Assembly (NCBI GenBank): GCA_003132905.1
Contig: PKZC01000374.1
Span: 1-14,481, forward strand
Direction of reading: 5' to 3'
DNA from: Bryobacterales bacterium
GTDB taxonomy: Bacteria; Acidobacteriota; Terriglobia; Bryobacterales; Bryobacteraceae
Length of the DNA stretch: 14,481 nt
The translations under genes were made by a program, and so were the position numbers. Position 1 is the stretch's first letter; each line of letters opens with the position of its first letter. Below are positions 6,875-14,481 of the stretch, one piece after another. The notes below the pieces were generated by a model. That model was not told the origin of the DNA, did no database searches, and saw nothing but the letters and a program-made list of their open reading frames with translations.

Positions 6875-6886
6875 CCGTGATCTCCG

Positions 6887-7273
6887 TTACTGCGCCGGCG
6901 GTCCCAGAAAAAGCTTTTTGCCGTCCGCAAGCGTCACCTCGCGTCCGGCGATCCGGTTGCTGCCATCCTTCGACATCCAACCGGTTACAGTGATGATGTC
7001 GTTCTCCTTGAGCGCGGCTCGGGTCCAACCAGTGCGGCGCAGAGTGTTCGGAGGATGACCTTCCAGCGCCCAGTTCACGAGCTGGCCGTCGTTGCTCTTT
7101 ACATCAATGTAAATGTAGACGTGCGGATTGGACCAATCGATCTTGGTGACCACGCCAGTGAGTGAGATTGACTTCGAGCTATCGTATTCAGCGCCGAAGG
7201 AATGGTGAGCGAAAGCCGGTAGGGCTGTGATGAGGAGAATACCCGCAAGGACCAAAGAAACGCGTGTTCGCAT
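6887..7273 (-). CDS. DUF6152 family exported protein (second copy)
   Basis: This 128-residue protein has a signal peptide (1-22, ending A-F-A) directly followed by His23-His24-Ser25-Phe26. It then shows the DUF6152 pattern: I-S-L-T-G-V-V-T-K-I-D-W-S-N-P-H (36-51), Y-I-Y-I-D-V, W-A-L-E-G-H-P-P, T-L-R-R-T-G-W, D-I-I-T-V-T-G and V-T-L-A-D-G-K-K-L at the end. It is closer to the usual family sequence than the copy at 1842-2243. A GAGGTG ribosome binding site lies 7 bases before the ATG. It is the first gene of a unit with the WEGD-family protein; the order is reversed compared with the left block. It is divergent from transketolase. The function is unknown. The conserved histidines at the mature N-terminus and in N-P-H could bind a metal, which is inference. 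Confidence 0.87.
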   Translation of the reverse strand: MRTRVSLVLAGILLITALPAFAHHSFGAEYDSSKSISLTGVVTKIDWSNPHVYIYIDVKSNDGQLVNWALEGHPPNTLRRTGWTRAALKENDIITVTGWMSKDGSNRIAGREVTLADGKKLFLGPPAQ

Positions 7274-7305
7274 CCGATGTCACCTCAACTTTTATCGACC
7301 CAGCC

Positions 7306-7311
7306 AGTATA
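7306..7311 (-). promoter_or_regulatory. candidate -10 box for the DUF6152/WEGD unit
   Basis: On the - strand this reads TATACT, one change from TATAAT. It would give a leader of roughly 25-30 bases containing the GAGGTG ribosome binding site. No matching -35 is evident; the expected position overlaps the palindrome at 7324-7335. Confidence 0.3.
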
Positions 7312-7323
7312 TGCAAATTTCTA

Positions 7324-7335
7324 GCTCCCGGGAGC
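7324..7335. repeat. perfect 12-bp palindrome in a divergent promoter region
   Basis: GCTCCCGGGAGC is self-complementary and lies in the 84-base space between the divergent DUF6152 and transketolase genes, 22 bases before the transketolase GTG. It could be an operator, or, in the transketolase leader, a short hairpin. It is GC-rich, so chance is a real alternative. Confidence 0.45.
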
Positions 7336-7357
7336 GTCATACTGAGTTGGAGGACTC

Positions 7358-9451
7358 GTGAATCACAAACCGGACACAGAACTTGAGAATCGGTGCGTCA
7401 ACACCATACGGATTTTGTCCGCGGATGCGGTGCAGAACGCCAACTCGGGGCATCCCGGACTGCCCATGGGCGCGGCCGCCATGGCCTATACGCTCTGGAC
7501 GCGCTTTCTGCGACACAACCCGCGGAATCCGCAGTGGTTCGATCGCGATCGTTTCATCCTCTCGGCCGGACACGGTTCGATGCTCTTGTACAGCCTGTTA
7601 TTTCTGACCGGATACGACCTCCCGCTGGATGAACTCAAGCGCTTCCGCCAGTGGGGCAGCAAGACGCCGGGCCATCCGGAGCGCCTTGAAACGCCCGGCG
7701 TGGAAGTGACCACCGGACCCTTGGGCCAGGGCTTCGCCAACGGCGTGGGATTTGCGATCGCGGAGGCGTGGCTTGCGGCGCGTTTCAACCGCGACGGGCA
7801 TAAGATCATCGATCATTACACCTACGCAATTTGCAGCGACGGCGATCTCATGGAAGGCGTCAGCCAAGAGGCGGCATCACTAGCCGGGCACTTGCGGTTG
7901 GGCAAGCTGATCTATCTTTACGATCAGAATCGCATCACGCTGGCCGGCGCAACTAACATCGATTTCACAGAAGACGTGGCCCGCCGTTTTGAGGCCGATG
8001 GCTGGCACATTCGGTCGATTCCGGACGGAAATGACACCGAAGACATCGCCAAGGCGATCGAAGAGGCGCAAGCGGAAACTCAACGGCCATCCTTGATTTT
8101 GGTTCGAACGCACATCGGTTACGGTAGCCCGCACAAGCAGGACAACTTCTCTTCTCACGGCAGTCCGCTGGGCGAAGAGGAGCTACAGGCTACCAAGACC
8201 GCGCTGGGATGGCCGACGATGGACAAGTTCTTTCTGCCGCAGGATGCCGTCGATTACTTCCGCCAGTCGGTTTCCGAGGGCGCACGGATGGAGGACGATT
8301 GGAAAAAGAAATTCGACGCGTATCGAAAAGAATTTCCCAAGGAAGCCGCCGAGTTTGAAATGCTCGTCAAGGGCGATCTGCCCGACAACTGGGCCGCGGA
8401 CCTTCCGAAATGGAAACCGAGCGACAAACCCATCGCCACGCGCGTCGCGGGCGGGGCTGCTCTGAACGCGCTCTGCAAGCACATTCCCAACATCATCGGC
8501 GGATCGGCCGATCTGAATCCTTCCACCGAGACGTCTTTGAAAAACTGGGGCGACTTTCAAAATCCCGAGGCATATGGTCCGGGAACATTAGGCGCTGTCG
8601 GCGGCGTTTGGAGCTACGCCGGACGGAACATCGCGTTTGGCGTTCGGGAACATGCAATGGGGTCGGCGGTGAATGGAATGGCTGCGCACGGCGGCGTGAT
8701 TCCATTCAGCGCAACGTTCTTCACGTTTTCCGATTACATGAAGCCCGCCATTCGGCTGGGCGCGTTGAGCCGGCTAAAAGCCGTTTACGTATTCACGCAC
8801 GACAGCATCGGCTTGGGTGAGGATGGTCCAACCCATCAACCCGTAGAGCAACTGGCGGCGTTGCGCGCGGTGCCCGATTTGACCGTGATTCGTCCGGCCG
8901 ATCCGAACGAGACCTCGGAAGCTTGGGCCTTCGCCGTGCAGCGCGACGGTCCCACAGTGCTGGTGTTGACGCGGCAAGCCGTACCGCATCTGGATCGCAG
9001 CAATGCCAAGGATCCCGGAGTCGCGCGAGGAGCTTATATTCTCGCGGAAGCTGAAGGCGGCGCTCCCGATGCAATTTTGATCGGCACGGGATCGGAGGTG
9101 CAGTTGTGCGTCGAGGCGCGAAAAGCGCTCGCGAAATATGGCGTGAAAGCCCGCGTGGTCAGCATGCCCAGCTGGGAACTGTTCGCGGCCCAAGACGAAG
9201 CCTACCGAGAAGGAGTTTTACCGAAGCGAATCAAGGCCCGCGTTACCGTAGAGGCAGGATCGCCGCTCGGCTGGCATCGCTGGGCAGGCGATGAAGGCGC
9301 GGTCATCGGCGTGGAACGATTCGGGGCGTCCGCACCCGGCGAAGAAGTTCTCCAGCACCTCGGTTTCACGCCGGAGCATGTAGTATCGGCAGCGCTTCGC
9401 GTGCTCGGGCGCAACGCGGAAGCCAACGATGCGTCATTGGTCCACGCTTAA
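7358..9451 (+). CDS. tkt: transketolase
   Basis: This cytosolic, thiamine-diphosphate-dependent enzyme of the pentose phosphate pathway moves two-carbon ketol units between sugar phosphates. The 697-residue length is close to the usual 660-700. Landmarks are [10 protein letters not shown] near residue 30, S-A-G-H-G-S near 70, G-P-L-G-Q-G near 121, the ThDP/Mg motif S-D-G-D-L-M-E-G (160-167) with Y-D-Q-N-R-I downstream, Glu431 in F-G-V-R-E-H-A-M (the ThDP-activating glutamate), [14 protein letters not shown] and the C-terminal F-G-A-S-A-P-G-E. All catalytic regions look intact. The GTG start at 7358 is supported by a TTGGAGGA site about 4 bases before it. It is transcribed alone, divergent from the DUF6152 unit, and its stop overlaps the convergent DinB-type gene by four bases. 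Confidence 0.97.
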   Translation: MNHKPDTELENRCVNTIRILSADAVQNANSGHPGLPMGAAAMAYTLWTRFLRHNPRNPQWFDRDRFILSAGHGSMLLYSLLFLTGYDLPLDELKRFRQWGSKTPGHPERLETPGVEVTTGPLGQGFANGVGFAIAEAWLAARFNRDGHKIIDHYTYAICSDGDLMEGVSQEAASLAGHLRLGKLIYLYDQNRITLAGATNIDFTEDVARRFEADGWHIRSIPDGNDTEDIAKAIEEAQAETQRPSLILVRTHIGYGSPHKQDNFSSHGSPLGEEELQATKTALGWPTMDKFFLPQDAVDYFRQSVSEGARMEDDWKKKFDAYRKEFPKEAAEFEMLVKGDLPDNWAADLPKWKPSDKPIATRVAGGAALNALCKHIPNIIGGSADLNPSTETSLKNWGDFQNPEAYGPGTLGAVGGVWSYAGRNIAFGVREHAMGSAVNGMAAHGGVIPFSATFFTFSDYMKPAIRLGALSRLKAVYVFTHDSIGLGEDGPTHQPVEQLAALRAVPDLTVIRPADPNETSEAWAFAVQRDGPTVLVLTRQAVPHLDRSNAKDPGVARGAYILAEAEGGAPDAILIGTGSEVQLCVEARKALAKYGVKARVVSMPSWELFAAQDEAYREGVLPKRIKARVTVEAGSPLGWHRWAGDEGAVIGVERFGASAPGEEVLQHLGFTPEHVVSAALRVLGRNAEANDASLVHA

Positions 9452-10062
9452 GCCGGACGCTCTGTCACTGGTTGATCACTGGGCGGCGGTAGCGGCGATT
9501 TGCTGCCGCCTTTGGCTTCGGCCTGGAGCATAGCTTCTAACGAATCGTACGCGTAAATAGTCGGCGCAAGATTTTGCATCAAGCCGCCAGTGTCTGCAGT
9601 TGGCCCATAGGTGCTGTGCATATCGTGTCCCAGCATGCGCAGCATCGCGAGCAACTGTCCCCGATGCTGCGCGGTGTGAGTCATGCGGCGTGTCATCACC
9701 CAGGCGCGGGACCTGGGGACATCGAAGAAAGTCACGGCTTCTTCCCACCACGCCTCGGGTTGAACTCGCAAGATGGCAAGGCGTTTTCCACTATCCTCGG
9801 CATATCGCGCCATAAATTCCCAGCGCGCTTCCCTGGCAGGCAGCGGAGGCGCGCCTACATCGACGCCAAGAATCTTTAGGAACCAGAAATTCTCGCTCAC
9901 GCACTGGTGCACCATGTGTTCGTGCACGCTTCGCCCGCGGGCATCCGTGGGATTCGGGCGCACCGGCAAATCCTGATCGCGGAACATGCTCCAGGCGCTG
10001 ACCACCTTTACCCGCTCGGTGGCGTACGTGTCGATGAGAAAGCCATACTTCATCTCTGCCAT
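9448..10062 (-). CDS. DinB family protein
   Basis: This 204-residue protein has the DinB/YfiT-like four-helix bundle pattern: H-E-H-M-V-H-Q-C (47-54) in the second helix and [10 protein letters not shown] (128-137) in the last, giving the likely metal-binding histidines (His52 or a neighbour, His129, His133). The family includes thiol-dependent transferases and many members without a known reaction, so I assign no substrate. The C-terminus extends past the bundle with a Pro-rich tail. The gene follows alpha-glucan phosphorylase: starting at 10062 it overlaps that gene by 13 bases, while the in-frame ATG at 10053 would give a four-base ATGA overlap and a product starting M-K-Y-G-F. Neither has a strong ribosome binding site, so translational coupling is likely. 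The 3' end overlaps the transketolase stop. Confidence 0.85.
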   Translation of the reverse strand: MAEMKYGFLIDTYATERVKVVSAWSMFRDQDLPVRPNPTDARGRSVHEHMVHQCVSENFWFLKILGVDVGAPPLPAREARWEFMARYAEDSGKRLAILRVQPEAWWEEAVTFFDVPRSRAWVMTRRMTHTAQHRGQLLAMLRMLGHDMHSTYGPTADTGGLMQNLAPTIYAYDSLEAMLQAEAKGGSKSPLPPPSDQPVTERPA

Positions 10063-12548
10063 AGGATCTGGCTGGCTTCCAGCGGCACAAGAGCGCCGGC
10101 ATGAAATGGGACTACGCGAGCCGTATAGTCGCTGGCTGGGCGCGTGGCCGCCACTGAGGCAAAGTAAGTGTAGCCTCCCTGGGAACCGAGCAGTTCGCGC
10201 CCGCGCTGCATCACTTGCAGGATGGGCGGGCCGTCATCGGCTGAGTCGGCATAGAGTTCGACGTGCAAGGCATCGGGATTCATGTCGTCCAAATATACCT
10301 GCACTTCAAAAAGATGCTGACCGCCGCGCGCCTCCACCTGCACTTGTCCGAATCGAATGTGCAACCAATTCTCGCGCAGATCGCGCTGCCACTCGAGTAG
10401 TTCCACCGCAGGCTTGCCGCGCTGCGCAGCCCGGCCGCAATAGGCTGCGGTTCCAGGCAAATAATGCTTCTCCGTGTATTCGCGAACCGTGCGATTGGCC
10501 GAGAAGACCGGCGTGAGCCTCGCCATGCTTTCACGCATCATCGCGATCCACTGCGTGGGGATGCCTTGCTGGTCGCGCTGGTAGAATTTCGGGACGATTT
10601 CACGCTCCAACAGCGTGTACAAAGCCTCGGCTTCGGCCGCGTCCACATTCGGATCGTCGCCGTGCTCCTTGCCGTCGCCGATCGCCCAGCCCACTTCCGG
10701 TGAATAGGCCTCGGCCCACCATCCATCCAGTTCCGATAAGTTTAGGCCGCCATTGGCCAGAATTTTCATTCCGCTGGTTCCGCTTGCCTCCCAAGGACGG
10801 CGCGGCGTATTCACCCAAAGGTCCACGCCTTGCACCATTTGCTGGCTGAGCAGCATATCGTAATCGGACAGGAACGCGACATGCAAGTGGACGTCGGCCC
10901 GTTTGCGAAAGCGGTACCACTCCTGGATCATGATTTGGCCGGCCACATCCGCGGGGTGCGCCTTGCCCGCCACCACCAGTTGCACGGGATGCTGCGGATT
11001 GGTTAAGATCCGGACCAAGCGATCGGGATCGCGCAGCAGCAGATTGGGCCGCTTGTAAGTGGCGAATCGGCGGGCAAACCCCAGCGTTAGCGTGTCAAAG
11101 TTGAAGATCCGCCCAGCTGCGGCGACGTCTTCGGGCGGCGCTCCCCGGATAGACCGATCGCGCACCAGGCGCTGGCGTGTGTATTCGATCAAGCCCTTCG
11201 ATCCACTGGTTCGCAATTGCCAAAGGTCGCTATCGGGAATCGCCCGGAGCTGCTGCGCCAATATCGCTGGCTCACCCGCCGAGCGATCGGGCCCGCAAGC
11301 TCGTTCCCAAAGCGCGTCTGTTTCCGGAGATTCCCAAGTACCCACGTGAACTCCGTTGGTGACATGCGCCACCGGCACTTCCCTCTCAGGCCAACGCGGG
11401 AACAAGCTACTGAACAGCCGCCGGCTGACCTCGCCATGCAGACGGCTAACCCCATTCACCGCGCCGCTTCCGTGCATAGCCAGATAAGCCATATTGAACG
11501 GCTCAGATGCATCGCTCGGATTTTCGCGGCCCATGGCCCAAAGCGTTTCCACGCCGATCCCCAGGTCTTCGGCCAGCAGGTTAAGATGCTTGCCGGCGAG
11601 TTCGGGAGGGAACCGGTCAAAGCCTGCCGCCACCGCCGTGTGCGTGGTGAAGAGATTGCCTGCCCGCGTAGCCGTCAGCGCCACTTCAAAGGGCACCTTG
11701 TTATCCAGCATGTAGCTGCGCGCACGCTCCAGGATCGCAAACGCCGCGTGTCCTTCATTGAGGTGGCAGATTTCGGGACGCAAACCAAGCTCTCGCAGCA
11801 ATCTCCAGCCGCCGATGCCGAGGATCAACTCCTGTTTGAGCCGGAGATCGGAATCGCCGCCATAAAGTTCGCTGGTGACGCCGCGGAATGCTGGAGGATT
11901 GGCGAGATCGTTGGAATCCAACAGGTAGAGGTTCGCCCGGCCGACTTCCACTTTCCAGCAGCGCAGCCAAAGTTTGAATCCAGGCATATTGATCGGAATC
12001 CGCAGCCATTCGCCGTCCGCCTGGCGCAGGGGAGTGATGGGTAATTGGCTTGGATCGTTGTAAGGATAAAGCGCGTGCTGGACGCCGTTGTTATCGATCT
12101 CCTGGCGAAAGTAGCCTTGCTGATACAGCAATCCAATGGCGGCCACAGGCACGCCCAGATCACTGGCGGCTTTCAATTGATCGCCCGCCACGTTTCCCAA
12201 GCCACCCGAGTAAATGGGCAACCCTTCGCTCAGCATGTATTCCATGCTGAAGTAAGCGACCAGCTTTAACGGCGCACCGGGATGGGCGCTCTGAAACCAG
12301 GTGGGGCGTTTCAGCGACTCGCGCTTCTCGCGCAGTAGTTCCTCCACTCTTCGAGCAAACGCAGGATCCGCGCTCATTTCGGCCAGGCGCTTCTGAGAAG
12401 CGGACTGAAGAACCGTCCATGGATTCTGTGTCAGCTCCCAAAGTTCGGGATTCAGTTTACCCCATAGCTCGTCACTGGAATGATGCCAGCTCCAACGCAG
12501 GTTGAGAGCCAGTTCCACTAGTGCATCGTATTGCGGATTTTCGGGCAT
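10050..12548 (-). CDS. glgP: alpha-glucan (glycogen) phosphorylase
   Basis: This GT35, pyridoxal-phosphate-dependent enzyme releases glucose 1-phosphate from glycogen or maltodextrin in the cytosol. The 832-residue protein is of the shorter bacterial type with an N-terminal DUF3417 region (about 4-110). It shows Y-F-S-M-E-Y (99-104), P-I-Y-S-G-G-L-G (111-118), L-N-E-G-H-A-A-F, T-N-G-V-H, F-A-R-R-F-A-T-Y-K-R, and the cofactor-binding Lys595 in G-T-S-G-M-K. No key residue appears lost. The ATG at 12548 has a GGAG site 9 bases upstream. It is the first gene of a unit with the DinB-type gene and is divergent from marC with 100 bases between the start codons. Transketolase nearby gives a carbohydrate context, but the two genes are on opposite strands and not co-transcribed. 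Confidence 0.95.
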   Translation of the reverse strand: MPENPQYDALVELALNLRWSWHHSSDELWGKLNPELWELTQNPWTVLQSASQKRLAEMSADPAFARRVEELLREKRESLKRPTWFQSAHPGAPLKLVAYFSMEYMLSEGLPIYSGGLGNVAGDQLKAASDLGVPVAAIGLLYQQGYFRQEIDNNGVQHALYPYNDPSQLPITPLRQADGEWLRIPINMPGFKLWLRCWKVEVGRANLYLLDSNDLANPPAFRGVTSELYGGDSDLRLKQELILGIGGWRLLRELGLRPEICHLNEGHAAFAILERARSYMLDNKVPFEVALTATRAGNLFTTHTAVAAGFDRFPPELAGKHLNLLAEDLGIGVETLWAMGRENPSDASEPFNMAYLAMHGSGAVNGVSRLHGEVSRRLFSSLFPRWPEREVPVAHVTNGVHVGTWESPETDALWERACGPDRSAGEPAILAQQLRAIPDSDLWQLRTSGSKGLIEYTRQRLVRDRSIRGAPPEDVAAAGRIFNFDTLTLGFARRFATYKRPNLLLRDPDRLVRILTNPQHPVQLVVAGKAHPADVAGQIMIQEWYRFRKRADVHLHVAFLSDYDMLLSQQMVQGVDLWVNTPRRPWEASGTSGMKILANGGLNLSELDGWWAEAYSPEVGWAIGDGKEHGDDPNVDAAEAEALYTLLEREIVPKFYQRDQQGIPTQWIAMMRESMARLTPVFSANRTVREYTEKHYLPGTAAYCGRAAQRGKPAVELLEWQRDLRENWLHIRFGQVQVEARGGQHLFEVQVYLDDMNPDALHVELYADSADDGPPILQVMQRGRELLGSQGGYTYFASVAATRPASDYTARVVPFHAGALVPLEASQILWQR

Positions 12549-12648
12549 ATCAGGTCACTCCGTCCTTAGTATCGCGCCTCATCATTACCGCCGAGTTACA
12601 GATGCGACACTAGAAGAACTGAGCGCGGCCAGGCCCGCGACTTGTTTC

Positions 12649-13305
12649 ATGCTCGGCTCTATACAAGAACACGTCCAGTTTCTGCTCCTGGCATTCAGCT
12701 CGCTCATCTTTATCGTCGACCCCATCGCGACCATTCCTACCTTCCTGGTATTGACGGCCGACGCCGAGGCATCGCAACGCCGCCACATGGCGAGCCGCGC
12801 AGCCTGGACTTGCTTTTTGGTATTGGCTGGCTTTGCGATGGCCGGCACGCTGATCTTCAAAATGTTCGGAATCACCCTGCCTGCATTTCGCATCGCCGGC
12901 GGATTGATCATGATCCTGATCGGATTCGACATGGTGCAAGCGCGCCGATCCCAAACCAAGGAGACGCCGTCGGAGACCCAGCAAGCCATGGAGAAAGAGG
13001 ACGTCGGAATTATTCCGCTCGGCGTTCCCATGCTGGCTGGACCCGGATCCATTTCCACCGTTATTGCTTTGATGGCGCAATCGTCCAACTGGGAACACAG
13101 TATTTTGATTATTGTGGCCGTGGCCCTGACGGCCCTTCTCTCCTACTGGACGCTGGCCGCCGCAGATCGCCTGGGCCGGCGCATGGGCGACACCGGCATC
13201 CACATTTTGACCCGTTTCATGGGACTGCTCCTGATGGCCATCGCGGTCCAATTTATTCTGAGCGGCCTGACGGCTGCTGGTTTTGGATCGGGCCACGGCA
13301 AGTAG
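12649..13305 (+). CDS. MarC family integral membrane protein
   Basis: This 218-residue inner-membrane protein matches the MarC (UPF0056) family in length and motifs: D24-P-I-A-T-I-P in the first transmembrane segment, G-G-L-I-M-I-L-I-G-F-D-M near 84-95, and P123-L-G-V-P-M-L-A-G-P-G-S-I-S-T (123-137), the family signature. Six hydrophobic segments are visible. A hydrophilic loop of about 20 residues (R99-E117) separates the two halves. Transport function has not been demonstrated for the family; despite its name, E. coli MarC is not needed for multiple antibiotic resistance. The ATG at 12649 is chosen because it gives the family-typical N-terminus; the frame is open upstream to 12502 but that would overlap glgP. 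The ribosome binding site is weak. Confidence 0.9.
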   Translation: MLGSIQEHVQFLLLAFSSLIFIVDPIATIPTFLVLTADAEASQRRHMASRAAWTCFLVLAGFAMAGTLIFKMFGITLPAFRIAGGLIMILIGFDMVQARRSQTKETPSETQQAMEKEDVGIIPLGVPMLAGPGSISTVIALMAQSSNWEHSILIIVAVALTALLSYWTLAAADRLGRRMGDTGIHILTRFMGLLLMAIAVQFILSGLTAAGFGSGHGK

Positions 13306-13658
13306 CCTCAAAGATCGAGCATTAGACACGTTTCCGGTCGAGGGGCATACGTTATCAAGACATTACGTTTGGTAAAAAACTTGCCTGAAGTCGCGTCGGA
13401 ACCACTATTGTCCGGGGACGCTGATTGGCCCACCGTGCGGGTGTGAACCGAAGGAGAGGGTTGCAACGGGCGGAAGCAGCGGGGGCAGTCGGGGTTACGG
13501 ATCAGTCCTGCGCCAGGAGCGTACGCCCGTAGGCTACCTCGGCCGAGCGGGCTCTGCCTCGACCTCACCTTTACGGCCGGCGCGACAAGAAGATCACGCG
13601 GAATTTGGTCGGGAGGATTTCGGTGTGGTCCTCTCGCGACCTCATCTCTCTCTTAGTC
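13306..13658. other. gap with no convincing gene
   Basis: About 350 bases lie between the marC stop and the stop of the last gene. The only frame of size (13568-13308 on the - strand, 86 codons, GTG start) is rich in Arg, Ser and Pro, lacks a ribosome binding site and resembles nothing I know. Nested inverted repeats occur at 13525-13552 (GCCCG pairing with CGGGC around the palindrome CTCGGCCGAG at 13538-13547), so a structured transcript or terminator is possible, but there is no U-run after it. I could not match a known structured RNA. Confidence 0.4.
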
Positions 13659-14481
13659 TCATTGCTGCGGGGCTGCACCGAAGCTACCAGCTGCCAGTTT
13701 CCGAATAACCTGGGCCACGTAATCAGCTACGGCCACTTGTTGTGCCACCCCTTTCGGGGGACAGGCGGCAAACGCCTCCATTCGATCTGGGCAGTCCACA
13801 CCCGGCGGCGAATACTGAAATCTTGCGGCCTTGCCCCCGACGTCGATTAAAAAAACGCCAACGAGTATCGAGTCTTTCTTTATCTGCACTTGTGAAGGAG
13901 GCACTGCAAAAAGTTTCTGGCCGTTGGATAGGCTAAAGGACACTTCACGAAGACCGAGCGACAACGTTCCTTGTTCGCAATTCCTCACTATGAACCCGCC
14001 GCGGGCGCGACACAACCCAATGGCAGCCGACTGACCAAGGCTAAGCGCGTTGTCCCATGCAGAAGTGAGATCAGATTCACCTCCAGTCCCGCCTCCGCTC
14101 GCACTCCCGCCGGACGGGTTTACGGTTGGCGGAACCGATGTGTTAGAAGCGGTGGAACCGTCGCACGCCTTATAGCGGTAGGACCCCAATGCCGGAACGG
14201 CGTCGTTCAGTTCGGAATTAGCACTCTCAAACAGGCCGCCATAACCGCCCGGCAGCATCAAGTCCAAGCAGTACTGTTTCTCTTGGTCTGACGAGCGAAT
14301 GGAAATCACGGCATGCCAGCCCTGATTGGGAGAGGGGCTGTAATCGAATACGTATAGCCCCGGCTCCAGCGTGGCATTCGGCACAAGCTCCACCATCTGG
14401 AGTTGATTCGGCACCGGCTTGGTGAGAATACGGGCTTCCAGTTCCGGAATTCTAGCCAGCAGCGGCTTGTTGGGGTTCCCG
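13659..14481 (-). CDS. hypothetical protein, 5' part outside the window
   Basis: The last 273 codons of an unrecognised gene are present; the frame is open to the right edge. A GTG at 14414 could serve as a start, but the upstream codons (K-P-L-L-A-R-I-P-E-L-E-A-R-I-L) read as normal protein, so I treat the gene as partial. The first part contains L-E-P-G-L-Y-V-F-D-Y and W-H-A-V-I-S-I-R, typical of beta-sandwich domains. A Ser/Gly/Thr-rich linker follows (about 75 to 105 residues after the GTG), and then a second compact domain with Cys pairs (L-C-R-A-R-G-G-F-I-V-R-N-C-E and D-C-P-D-R-M-E-A-F-A-A-C-P). The linker and cysteines suggest an exported or surface protein, but the signal peptide would lie outside the window. 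No function is assigned. Confidence 0.65.
   Translation of the reverse strand, partial: GNPNKPLLARIPELEARILTKPVPNQLQMVELVPNATLEPGLYVFDYSPSPNQGWHAVISIRSSDQEKQYCLDLMLPGGYGGLFESANSELNDAVPALGSYRYKACDGSTASNTSVPPTVNPSGGSASGGGTGGESDLTSAWDNALSLGQSAAIGLCRARGGFIVRNCEQGTLSLGLREVSFSLSNGQKLFAVPPSQVQIKKDSILVGVFLIDVGGKAARFQYSPPGVDCPDRMEAFAACPPKGVAQQVAVADYVAQVIRKLAAGSFGAAPQQ

Noticed and set aside
11217..12044. Long + strand open frame (275 codons) inside glgP
   Set aside because: It lies fully antisense to a phosphorylase gene with all family motifs; its translation is rich in Arg, His and Pro with no domain pattern.
12642..13325. + strand frame of 227 codons shifted against marC
   Set aside because: It is Arg/His/Pro/Gly-rich with no hydrophobic pattern and overlaps nearly all of marC.
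12610..13329. Long - strand open frame (239 codons) opposite marC
   Set aside because: The translation is a Gln/His/Gly/Arg-rich shadow of the marC frame; marC has the family signature and membrane segments.
13308..13568. - strand frame of 86 codons in the gap after marC
   Set aside because: It has a GTG start without a ribosome binding site and a low-information composition. A P-D-C-P-R-C stretch looked zinc-ribbon-like, but there is no second Cys pair.
13306..13658. Possible cobalamin riboswitch or other known RNA, prompted by fragments such as GCGCCAGGAGC
   Set aside because: The other conserved blocks of the B12 box and its spacing are absent, and no downstream transport or cobalamin gene is present.

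Overview
The window looks like chromosome of a soil-type Acidobacteriota (Bryobacterales/Solibacter-like). This is an inference from gene families: DUF6152 proteins beside secreted proteins carrying a W-E/D-G-D motif, a CDRACL-type SnoaL-like protein, many signal peptides, moderately high GC and very tight gene packing. No rRNA, tRNA, CRISPR array, transposase or phage gene was seen. Everything except the first 134 bases and about 350 bases near the right end is densely coding.

Left block (135-3139, + strand): five closely spaced genes. They are a small three-Cys secreted protein, an N-terminally truncated WEGD-family gene, a full-length secreted WEGD-family gene, a DUF6152 protein and a DUF8021/SnoaL-like secreted protein that starts in a GTGA overlap. 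All except the truncated gene have signal peptides, so this looks like an operon of exported proteins. On the opposite strand, converging on it, lies a tetR-DUF6010 membrane protein pair (4170-3122). The pair is translationally coupled and has a perfect 12-bp palindrome directly upstream that is a likely TetR operator.

Middle block: an exported subtilisin-family (S8) protease with a complete catalytic triad (4266-6137) converges, with overlapping 3' ends, on a second DUF6152 plus WEGD-family pair (7273-6104). The same two families therefore sit in two separate two-gene modules about 4 kb apart, in opposite gene order and on opposite strands. Both DUF6152 proteins have an A-x-A signal cleavage site directly followed by His-His-Ser, so the mature proteins would begin with histidine.

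Right block: central carbon metabolism and housekeeping genes. Transketolase (7358-9451) converges on a DinB-fold protein that overlaps the 3' end of an alpha-glucan phosphorylase gene (12548-10050). Divergent from the phosphorylase is a MarC-family membrane protein (12649-13305). After a gap with no convincing gene, the window ends inside an unrecognised gene on the - strand (13659 to the edge).

The transketolase and phosphorylase are textbook enzymes. The part worth a second look is the duplicated DUF6152/WEGD exported module, its truncated third WEGD copy, and the predicted N-terminal histidine of DUF6152. No obvious defence, biosynthetic or mobile system was found.
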